From Muribaculaceae bacterium (GTDB lineage: Bacteria > Bacteroidota > Bacteroidia > Bacteroidales > Muribaculaceae), in contig JAHHQT010000058.1 in NCBI GenBank assembly GCA_020026215.1, positions 1 through 11,657 of the forward strand: DNA of 11,657 nucleotides, read 5' to 3'. Positions 5,338 to 11,657 of the stretch are shown here, piece after piece. The position numbers were made by a program, and so were the translations under genes. The stretch's first letter is position 1. Each line of letters starts with the position of its first letter. The notes beneath the pieces were generated by a model. That model saw only the letters and a list, made by a program, of their open reading frames with translations. It made no database searches and had not been told where the DNA came from.

Positions 5338-6723
5338 TTAGTTACGACCGCCACCTAATGACTGATACAAATTGATTGCAGACTGGTTGACTGAGAAATC
5401 ATTTTGTAGCATTGACATTTGAGCGCTTAATAACATTTGTTGGGCGGTCAATACTTCAAGATAAGTGGCAGTACCAAATGAAAGTAGGTCGTTGTTGTAT
5501 TCAACTGCCTTTTCAAGGTTGTAGACTTGTTCTTTCAAGTAGATTGAGCGTTCTTTATAATTTGTATAGGCTACCAATGCGTCAGAAACTTCGGCACTTG
5601 CATTCAATACAGCGTATTCGAATGAGTTAAGCGCTTGTTTTTGTTGAGCTTTGGCTGCTTTCAAATTAGCGATGTTTTGGCTTCTGAACAAAGGCAATGT
5701 CAATTGACCAGCCAATTGGTAGAACCATTTCCCAGGGTTGGTAATCAATGAGCCCAACAGGTTGGTGAAACCGCCACCTGCAGAAATCATGATGTTAGGA
5801 TAGAAAGCCGAACGTGCGCGGTTGGTTGCGTAGTATGCAATGGCGAATGATTGTTCTGCTGCCTTCACGTCAGGACGGGCTGCAAGATAGCTCATAGGAA
5901 CACCTTCTTTAAGGTATTCTGGGAATGTAGGAGTGCTTGCTGCATCAACAGTCCAGTGTTTAGGTGTAGAGTTCATCAATACAGACATTGCATTGTAGGC
6001 TTTGTGCAAGTTCAATTCCAATTGTGGAATTGAAGCCAAGATGCTGTTGTAGTTGGCTTTGCTTTGAACAACAGCAACTTCATTGAAACGGCCTGCATCT
6101 TTCAAGGCTTGCATGGCTTCAACGCTTTCACCCCAAAGTTTGGCAGTTTCTTGTGAAACTTGAAGTTGGTTTTCAAGCATCACGATAGTGTAGTAACAGT
6201 TGGCTACACTTGCAATAATTTGAGATTGTACGGCTTGTCTGTAGGCTTCAGATTGCATAACAGCAGCTTTAGCCTGGCGTTTTCCGTTAAGAAGACCGCC
6301 GAACAAGTCGATTTGCCATGTTGCAGTGGCAGGAAGTTGGTAAGACCAAGAATCGTGAGTGATTTTTGAGCCACCATAAGAAGCAGTACCTCCGTTAGGA
6401 GTAATTGCGATTTGTGGAACGTAGTTCAATTTAGCACCAAGAAGTTGTGCATTGGCAATTTCGACATTCAAACGTGCATTTTCCAAATTGGCGTTTTGGT
6501 CCAAAGCAATTTGAATCAATGCTTGTAGTTGCGGGTCGGTGAACATTTCTTCCCAAGAAATATTACCTAAAGCCGTTGAGTCGTACTCTGCCTTTTGAGC
6601 TTCAGCCACTTCTCCAGCGATGCCCTCTTTGGGCAAATCAAATTTCTTGTAAATATGGCAGCTGCTCATAGTTGCGGCAATTACCGCAACCATGAAAGCC
6701 ATTGATATTTTATTGAATTTCAT
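5338..6723 (-). CDS. Outer-membrane efflux factor lipoprotein (OprM/NodT-type)
   Basis: This 461-residue protein forms the trimeric outer-membrane channel and periplasmic tunnel of a tripartite pump. The N-terminus MKFNKISMAFMVAVIAATMS is followed by a lipobox SSC with the acylated Cys at residue 22. The body shows the duplicated TolC-like pattern. The first half has ISWEEMFTDPQLQALIQIAL and NLENARLNVEIANAQLLGAK; the second has LAARPDVKAAEQSFAIAYYA followed by AFYPNIMISAGGG and the GKWFYQLAGQLTLPLF strand. It ends with a helical LLSFGTATYLEVLTAQQ segment, a NodT/OprM hallmark. ATG 6723 is chosen because it gives the signal peptide. It lies 20 bp after the pump gene stop. No ribosome-binding sequence is seen; the short gap is AT-rich and contains the 12-bp palindrome AATTTATAAATT. 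Confidence 0.93.
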   Translation of the reverse strand: MKFNKISMAFMVAVIAATMSSCHIYKKFDLPKEGIAGEVAEAQKAEYDSTALGNISWEEMFTDPQLQALIQIALDQNANLENARLNVEIANAQLLGAKLNYVPQIAITPNGGTASYGGSKITHDSWSYQLPATATWQIDLFGGLLNGKRQAKAAVMQSEAYRQAVQSQIIASVANCYYTIVMLENQLQVSQETAKLWGESVEAMQALKDAGRFNEVAVVQSKANYNSILASIPQLELNLHKAYNAMSVLMNSTPKHWTVDAASTPTFPEYLKEGVPMSYLAARPDVKAAEQSFAIAYYATNRARSAFYPNIMISAGGGFTNLLGSLITNPGKWFYQLAGQLTLPLFRSQNIANLKAAKAQQKQALNSFEYAVLNASAEVSDALVAYTNYKERSIYLKEQVYNLEKAVEYNNDLLSFGTATYLEVLTAQQMLLSAQMSMLQNDFSVNQSAINLYQSLGGGRN

Positions 6724-6743
6724 ATTTTATACGAATTTATAAA

Positions 6744-9700
6744 TTAATGAGTGTACTGATCGATTTGGTCTTGCATATCGTTGTTTTCAGTATCATTCCA
6801 TTGCATAGGAACGAATTTTTCTTGAATCTTTTCGAAGATAACGAATAGAGCAGGAACGATAAGAACCTGAAGAATCATACCGATAAACATACCGCCGACA
6901 GCACCTGTACCCAATGAGCTGTTACCGTTAGCACCAACACCGTGAGCAAACATCATCGGAAGCAAACCGATAATCAATGCGAATGATGTCATCAAGATAG
7001 GACGCAAACGAGCAGCAGCACCGGCAATGGCAGCATTGGCAATGCTCATACCAGTTTTACGACGACCTAATGCGAACTCAACAATCAAGATGGCGTTCTT
7101 AGCCAACAAACCGATAAGCATAATCAAACCGATTTGCAAGTAGATGTTGTTGTCAATTCCGAACAATTTGGCAAAGATGAATGAACCCATCAAACCGAAT
7201 GGGATTGACAAGATAACTGCCAATGGAAGGATGTAACTTTCGTATTGAGCAGAAAGAAGCAAGTAAACGAACAACAAACATAGACCGAATACTACGGCTG
7301 TTGAAGATGCTGATGTTTCCTGTTCCTCACGTGTCATACCTGAGAATTCGTAACCGAAACCTTGAGGAAGAGTTTCAGCTGCCACTTCTTCGATAGCGCG
7401 GATGGCATCACCGTTGGTATAGCCTTCGTTAGGAATACCGTTTACTGCAATCGCTGTGTACATGTTGAAACGAGAGATGATATCCGGACCGTAAACACGT
7501 CTCAAAGAAACGTAGTTTGAAATCGGAGCCATTTCAGCACCGTTACGGATTTTGATAGAATTCAAAGTTTCAGGAGTTACACGTGAATCCGGGTCTGCTT
7601 GCAACATTACACGGTACAATTTACCGAAACGGTTGAAGTTGGAAACGTACATACCGCCATAGTAACCTTGCAATGTAGAGAAGATGGTGCTTGGGCTGAT
7701 ACCTGCTTGTTTTGCCTTAGCCATATCCACGTCAATCATATATTGAGGGAATGACGGGTTAAATGTGGTATAAGCCATTTGGATTTCAGGGCGTTGGTTC
7801 AATTTAGCCAAGAATCCTTGAGTAATTGCATAGAATTTGTTGATGTCACCACCAGTCTTGTCTTGTAGTTTCAATTCAAAACCAGAAGTGATTGAGTAAC
7901 CAGCAATCATCGGTGGTTGGAAAATCATCACGTTACCGTTTTTGATTCTCGCCTTAGTCTGAGCGTATAGATGACTAAGAATGTTGGAAGCACTTTCTTC
8001 TTCTGTACGTTGAGACCAGTCTTTCAACTTGATAATGAATGTACCGTAAGTGTTACCTTGACCTGCCATGAAACTGTAACCTATGATTTCAGAACGAGCT
8101 TCGATAGCCGGAACTTCACCAAGAATTTCGTCCACTTCATCAAGAACTTTAGAGGTTGCTTGAAGAGAAGATGCAGGAGGCATATCCACCATACAGAACA
8201 ATACACCGGTATCTTCGGTAGGAACCAATGCTGTAGATGTGCTCATCATCAATAGAACCAAAGCAACAATACTACCGCCAACGATACCGAATGAAGTGAT
8301 TTTATGATCAATAAAGAATTTTGTATAGCCTTTATAGTGAGTAAGAACGCCGTCGTAGAATTTGTTGAATCCTGTGTGGAAACGGTGTACCAAACTTGGT
8401 CTCTTGCTATTTCCTTCGCCTTCAGCTTGGTGAGGTTTCAAGAACACTGCACACAACGCAGGAGAAAGAGTCAAGGCGTTCAATGCTGACAAACCGATGG
8501 CAATGGCCATGGTCAAACCGAATTGACGGTAGAAGATACCTGATGTTCCAGGAATGAATGCTACCGGGACAAACACCAACATCATAACCAATGTGATTGA
8601 GACGATGGCGCTACCGATTTCACGCATTGCGTCGATGGCAGCAAGACGAGAAGAAGTGTAACCTTCATCCAGCTTGGCGTGAACCGCCTCGACGACCACA
8701 ATGGCATCATCCACCACAATGGCGATAGCCAATACCAATGCAGAAAGTGTCAACAAGTTAAGTGAGAATCCGATAAGGTATAGACCGAAGAACGTACCCA
8801 CCAAGGCAACTGGAATGGCGATGGCCGGGATGATAGTTGAACGGATATCCTGTAGGAATACATATACAACGATGAACACCAATAGGAACGCTTCGATAAG
8901 GGTTTTGACAACCTCGTTGATAGAAGCGAACAAGAAGTCGTTGGTATTCATGGTTACCATAAATTCCAAACCTTTTGGAAGTTCTTTTTTAGCGATTTCA
9001 ATTTCTTTCAATACACCGTCGATAACCTGAGTGGCATTTGAACCGGCTGTTTGGAAGATGATGGCTGATGATGCAGGCATACCATTTGTCTTGTTGGCAA
9101 AACCGTAGTCAACACGGCCAAGTTCCAATTTGGCAACATCTTTCAAGTAAAGGATTTCTCCTTTATTGTTGGCGCGGATTACGATGTTTTCAAATTCTTC
9201 AGCTGTAACCAAACGGCCTTTGTAACGCATGATGTATTGGAAACTTTGGTCGCTATTTTCACCGAATTGACCCGGAGCAGCCTCGATGTTTTGTTCGGCA
9301 AGGGCTGCAGAGATGTCGGTAGGCATTAAGTGGTATTGTGCCATAACGTCTGGTTTCAACCAGATACGCATTGAGTAGTCGGCACCCATCACCATGGCTT
9401 CACCCACACCGGATACACGTTGAATTTGAGGGATAATGTTAATCTTCATGTAGTTCTCGATGAACTCTGTATCGTATGAAGAGTCAGGAGAGTAAACTGA
9501 GAACGCAAGAAGCATTGATGTTTGACGTTTACGAGTGATGACACCCACACGGTTTACTTCGGCAGGAAGCATGTTTTGTGCTTTTGCCACACGGTTTTGA
9601 ACATCAACAGCTGCCATATCAGGGTCAATGCCTTGTTCAAAGTAAACAGTGATTGTTGCACTACCTGTATTGGTGGCTGTAGATTGCATGTATGTCATAC

Positions 9701-9923
9701 CTTCAGCACCGTTGATTTGCTCTTCGATAGGGGCAATAACTGAGTTCAACACAGTTTGTGCACTTGCACCCTGATAGGTAGTAGTAACGGTGATTGTTGG
9801 AGGTGCGATATCAGGATATTGTGTTACAGGCAGCCAAAGCAACCCCACTATACCCAATATCACAATAAATATTGAGATAACGGTCGAAAGTACCGGCCTA
9901 TTAATGAATGAGTCAAGTTTCAT
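6744..9923 (-). CDS. RND (HAE1) multidrug efflux permease, AcrB/MexB-like
   Basis: This 1059-residue protein is the proton-driven inner-membrane pump of the tripartite system. The N-terminus MKLDSFINRPVLSTVISIFI is the first membrane helix typical of HAE1 pumps; two large periplasmic loops follow, at about 35-335 and 565-870. The proton-relay residues are intact: D405 and D406 in AIVVDDAIVVVEAV, and K942 in LLAKNAILIVEF, with RLRPILMTS at about 972-980. LYLKDVAKLELG and QFGENSDQSFQYI are standard porter-domain sequences. Length matches the family (~1030-1060). ATG 9923 is preceded by AAAGGAG with 10-nt spacing. The gene lies 25 bp after the adaptor and 20 bp before the outer-membrane factor. 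Drugs, bile acids or detergents are plausible substrates; the sequence does not identify them. It is comparable to P. gingivalis XepB and B. fragilis BmeB pumps. Confidence 0.96.
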   Translation of the reverse strand: MKLDSFINRPVLSTVISIFIVILGIVGLLWLPVTQYPDIAPPTITVTTTYQGASAQTVLNSVIAPIEEQINGAEGMTYMQSTATNTGSATITVYFEQGIDPDMAAVDVQNRVAKAQNMLPAEVNRVGVITRKRQTSMLLAFSVYSPDSSYDTEFIENYMKINIIPQIQRVSGVGEAMVMGADYSMRIWLKPDVMAQYHLMPTDISAALAEQNIEAAPGQFGENSDQSFQYIMRYKGRLVTAEEFENIVIRANNKGEILYLKDVAKLELGRVDYGFANKTNGMPASSAIIFQTAGSNATQVIDGVLKEIEIAKKELPKGLEFMVTMNTNDFLFASINEVVKTLIEAFLLVFIVVYVFLQDIRSTIIPAIAIPVALVGTFFGLYLIGFSLNLLTLSALVLAIAIVVDDAIVVVEAVHAKLDEGYTSSRLAAIDAMREIGSAIVSITLVMMLVFVPVAFIPGTSGIFYRQFGLTMAIAIGLSALNALTLSPALCAVFLKPHQAEGEGNSKRPSLVHRFHTGFNKFYDGVLTHYKGYTKFFIDHKITSFGIVGGSIVALVLLMMSTSTALVPTEDTGVLFCMVDMPPASSLQATSKVLDEVDEILGEVPAIEARSEIIGYSFMAGQGNTYGTFIIKLKDWSQRTEEESASNILSHLYAQTKARIKNGNVMIFQPPMIAGYSITSGFELKLQDKTGGDINKFYAITQGFLAKLNQRPEIQMAYTTFNPSFPQYMIDVDMAKAKQAGISPSTIFSTLQGYYGGMYVSNFNRFGKLYRVMLQADPDSRVTPETLNSIKIRNGAEMAPISNYVSLRRVYGPDIISRFNMYTAIAVNGIPNEGYTNGDAIRAIEEVAAETLPQGFGYEFSGMTREEQETSASSTAVVFGLCLLFVYLLLSAQYESYILPLAVILSIPFGLMGSFIFAKLFGIDNNIYLQIGLIMLIGLLAKNAILIVEFALGRRKTGMSIANAAIAGAAARLRPILMTSFALIIGLLPMMFAHGVGANGNSSLGTGAVGGMFIGMILQVLIVPALFVIFEKIQEKFVPMQWNDTENNDMQDQIDQYTH

Positions 9924-9933
9924 ATTTTCTGAT

Positions 9934-9940
9934 CTCCTTT
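9934..9940 (-). promoter_or_regulatory. Strong Shine-Dalgarno before the pump gene
   Basis: AAAGGAG on the minus strand lies 10 nt before ATG 9923 and is complementary to the usual 16S rRNA tail. It is the only textbook Shine-Dalgarno I noticed in the operon; the other three starts have AT-rich leaders without one. Confidence 0.65.
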
Positions 9941-9948
9941 ACGATTGA

Positions 9949-11130
9949 TTATTTTTTTTCAGTTGTTACAGATTGAGCTGCTTTTGTATTAGCGTCAACT
10001 GGGTTGATTGTTACTCCGTCACGGATAGTCATACCTACGCCTTCGATAACGACGCGGTCACCGTCTTTCAAACCTTCTGTTACTACGTAGTTCTTACCGT
10101 CGTTGTTAGGAAGAATTGTGATAGGAGTAGAAACTACTTTGTTAGAGTCGTTGACTACGTAAGCATATTTAATGTCTTGGATTTCTGATGTTGCGTTTTG
10201 AGGAATGATGTAAACGTTAGATTCACGAACCGGAATAACGATTGAACCTGTAGAACCACTTCTTAGCATACCGTTTTGGTTCTTGAACAAGATTCTTACA
10301 GAAGCAGAACCTGTCATGTTGTCAAGAGCACCGCTAAGTGTAGAGAATTTACCAGGGATAGGATAAATTGAACCGTCAGAAAGTTTCAATTTTACGTCCG
10401 GCAATTTAGCCAAAGCCTCGTTCAATGAAGTTTCACCGCCGTTTGTCATTTCAAGAACTTGTTTTTCGTTGAATGAGATGTAAGCATAAACTTCTGCAAT
10501 GTCACTCACTGTTGTTAGAGGATATTGAGAAGATGGTGATGCCAAAGCTCCTTCACGGTTAGGAATTGTACCAACGAAACCTGCTGATGGAGCTTTAACT
10601 ACAGTGTAAGAAAGGTTCTTGCGAGCAGTAACCAATGCTGCATTAGCTTGTGCCAATTGTGATTTTGCCATTGAAAGTTGGTTCTTTGCCAATTGGTTTT
10701 CGTATTCGCTGATGATATTTTTAGCGAAAAGTTTTTCTTTGTTGTTTGCAGTTAAAGTAGCGTTATTTACACTTTCTTGAGCGACAGCAACAGCAGCTTC
10801 AACTTGGCTGACAGCAGCTTGATATTGCACTTGGTCAAGAATAAACAATGTTTGACCTGCTGCTACTTTTTGACCTTCATCCACACATACTTTTGTGATA
10901 AAACCTGTTACAAGAGGACGGATTTCGATGTCTTTTTTACCTCTGATAGTTGTCGGGTACAGAGATTCCAACTCTGCGTCTGTTTTATTTACTGTGATAA
11001 CAGCCACATTTGGGGCTTGTTTTTGGTTTTGAGATTGATTGCCATTTCCACACGAAATCATTGTCAATCCTAAAACTGCTCCTGCTAAAACTGCATGTTT
11101 AGTGAAGGAGAATGAGATTCTTTTGTTCAT
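9949..11130 (-). CDS. RND periplasmic adaptor lipoprotein (AcrA/MexA-like)
   Basis: This 393-residue membrane-fusion protein links the pump to the outer-membrane channel. The signal peptide carries a lipobox, TMISC, with Cys at residue 27. A β/lipoyl half-motif, KKDIEIRPLVTGFITKVCVD (65-84) with EGQKVAAGQTLFILD (85-99), is followed by an α-helical hairpin at about 103-172 (rich in A, Q, K, e.g. SMAKSQLAQANAALVTARKN). The returning lipoyl half follows, KAPSAGFVGTIPNREGALAS (179-198), then the β-barrel and membrane-proximal domains with GSTGSIVIPV and DGDRVVIEGVG. Length is normal. ATG 11130 is the first start that gives a complete signal peptide. It is the promoter-proximal gene, 25 bp before the pump gene, with a 5' leader of about 65 nt after the predicted promoter. 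The C-terminal K-rich tail is unremarkable. Confidence 0.94.
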   Translation of the reverse strand: MNKRISFSFTKHAVLAGAVLGLTMISCGNGNQSQNQKQAPNVAVITVNKTDAELESLYPTTIRGKKDIEIRPLVTGFITKVCVDEGQKVAAGQTLFILDQVQYQAAVSQVEAAVAVAQESVNNATLTANNKEKLFAKNIISEYENQLAKNQLSMAKSQLAQANAALVTARKNLSYTVVKAPSAGFVGTIPNREGALASPSSQYPLTTVSDIAEVYAYISFNEKQVLEMTNGGETSLNEALAKLPDVKLKLSDGSIYPIPGKFSTLSGALDNMTGSASVRILFKNQNGMLRSGSTGSIVIPVRESNVYIIPQNATSEIQDIKYAYVVNDSNKVVSTPITILPNNDGKNYVVTEGLKDGDRVVIEGVGMTIRDGVTINPVDANTKAAQSVTTEKK

Positions 11131-11169
11131 AAAATTTATAAATTACTATACTTATTTTTTCGTCTCCAA

Positions 11170-11192
11170 TCTATAATATACCTTATTATAGA
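11170..11192 (-). promoter_or_regulatory. Dyad just downstream of the pump promoter
   Basis: On the minus strand TCTATAATA and TATTATAGA form perfect 9-bp arms around AGGTA. The element begins roughly 4-5 nt after the predicted transcription start, so it could be a repressor operator or a 5' leader hairpin. Confidence 0.5.
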
Positions 11193-11201
11193 GCATTTTT
11201 G

Positions 11202-11209
11202 CAAAGTTA
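11202..11209 (-). promoter_or_regulatory. -7 box of the efflux operon promoter
   Basis: TAACTTTG on the minus strand is an exact TAnnTTTG match, 72 bp upstream of the adaptor ATG. No TTTG -33 box lies 19-21 bp upstream; that place is taken by a palindrome. Predicted start is about 11196-11198. A good -7 box without a -33 box fits a promoter that needs an activator. Confidence 0.6.
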
Positions 11210-11230
11210 AATCTTTAAGTATCTAAGGTG

Positions 11231-11246
11231 TATGATAAATATCATA
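11231..11246 (-). promoter_or_regulatory. 16-bp palindrome at the -33 position
   Basis: TATGATAAATATCATA is a perfect inverted repeat (TATGATA/TATCATA around AA). It starts 21 bp upstream of the -7 box, centred near -42 relative to the predicted start. That position is typical of a dimeric activator site, though a repressor is equally possible. Confidence 0.5.
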
Positions 11247-11341
11247 AAATCGCAAAATAAGGGATAAAGTGTGTTAAACAACATGTTTTTTGTCCCTATT
11301 TGTGGTTTTCTGTATAAAAATTAGCTGTTTACTATAGAAAA

Positions 11342-11380
11342 CAACCGTCGCAATGAAATGTTTAATCATTGCGACGGTTG
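11342..11380 (-). terminator. Hairpin terminator after the ABC permease gene
   Basis: Perfect 15-bp arms CAACCGTCGCAATGA (11342-11356) and TCATTGCGACGGTTG (11366-11380) enclose a 9-nt loop. On the minus strand the stem starts 21 bp after the permease stop and is followed by TTTTC, a short T tract. A weaker second inverted repeat (GGGATAAA near 11261 with TTTGTCCC near 11296) lies further along before the pump promoter; otherwise I see nothing in 11247-11341. Confidence 0.7.
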
Positions 11381-11401
11381 GTATGAAAAGTAATGTTTAT
11401 G

Positions 11402-11657
11402 CTAATATTTCAGCCATTTTATCAAGTCTTTCCATGACGGTTTCTTGCCGTACATCAAGATACCTACGCGGTAGATTTTTGCCGAAATCTTGATGATGAA
11501 CAAAACGGTAGCAAATAGGACGGCAATGGAAATGATTTCTTGGTAAACAGGTACTCCGAACGGGATTCTGACCATCATTACCAATGGTGAGGTGAATGGA
11601 ATGAACGAAGCCCAGAATGCCAGTGGCCCGTCGGGATTTTCCGCACTGTATATTCCG
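11402..11657 (-). CDS. ABC-2 type transporter permease, C-terminal fragment
   Basis: The 5' part lies beyond the window; 84 residues are visible before TAG at 11402-11404. An open frame continues upstream to the window edge (reading SFIPFTSPLVMMVRIPFGVP), so this is the end of a longer gene and not a small independent ORF. The FIPFTSP-x-VMMVRIPFG segment, then one hydrophobic helix (about SIAVLFATVLFIIKISA) and the basic tail KIYRVGILMYGKKPSWKDLI, match my recollection of NatB/ABC-2 family permeases in Bacteroidota, where a partner ATPase gene is usually adjacent and would lie outside this window. The substrate cannot be inferred. It is on the same strand as the efflux operon, but a strong hairpin and a separate promoter lie between them. 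Confidence 0.82.
   Translation of the reverse strand, partial: GIYSAENPDGPLAFWASFIPFTSPLVMMVRIPFGVPVYQEIISIAVLFATVLFIIKISAKIYRVGILMYGKKPSWKDLIKWLKY

Noticed and set aside
11402..11584. Independent 60-residue membrane protein
   Set aside because: The frame stays open to the window edge and the upstream residues fit the same ABC permease family, so it is the end of a larger gene.
1..11657. CRISPR array, insertion sequence, prophage, toxin-antitoxin or defence island
   Set aside because: No regularly spaced repeats, transposase or integrase sequence, terminal inverted repeats with target duplications, or defence-type genes were seen; gene content is typical chromosomal envelope and efflux functions.

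Overview
The window looks like chromosome from a Bacteroidales-type bacterium (phylum Bacteroidota). This rests on promoter -7 boxes of the form TAnnTTTG, start codons that mostly lack a Shine-Dalgarno sequence, a moderately AT-rich composition, and gene families typical of the group: YfhO, a TPR/DUF6377-like membrane regulator, and a lipoprotein adaptor and lipoprotein outer-membrane factor for an RND pump. I cannot name a genus.

Left part (1-2519). The window opens inside the last ~111 codons of a YfhO-family membrane protein. Its stop overlaps the start of a 228-residue protein that resembles a methyltransferase fold with an eroded SAM site. A MATE-family drug/sodium antiporter lies convergent to this pair, overlaps its tail by 12 bp, and has no ATG or GTG start.

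Middle part (2337-4515). The MATE gene and a 522-residue membrane-anchored sensor/regulator (signal peptide, helical repeats, one membrane helix, C-terminal HTH) diverge from a shared intergenic region. The regulator has a near-consensus Bacteroidota promoter. After it comes 427 bp with no protein gene. That stretch holds an AT-rich block, a -7 box overlapped by an inverted repeat, five consecutive hairpins, duplicated short sequences and a strong terminator. I read it as an undescribed small-RNA locus. A second hairpin terminator closes the leftward operon.

Right part (4516-11250). Four minus-strand genes, 20-27 bp apart, form one operon read from right to left: periplasmic adaptor lipoprotein, RND inner-membrane pump, outer-membrane factor lipoprotein, and an LpxA-type acyltransferase. 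The first three are a complete tripartite efflux pump. The fourth is a lipid A-type enzyme that keeps the catalytic His but lacks two other conserved His residues. The operon promoter has a good -7 box and no recognisable -33 box. A 16-bp palindrome lies where the -33 box should be, and a 9-bp-arm dyad lies just after the predicted start site.

Right edge (11251-11657). An ABC-2 type permease C-terminus on the minus strand ends just before a perfect 15-bp hairpin. I see no CRISPR array, insertion sequence, integrase, tRNA or rRNA. The most unusual parts are the structured non-coding locus near 4.2-4.4 kb and the regulatory architecture and fourth gene of the efflux operon.
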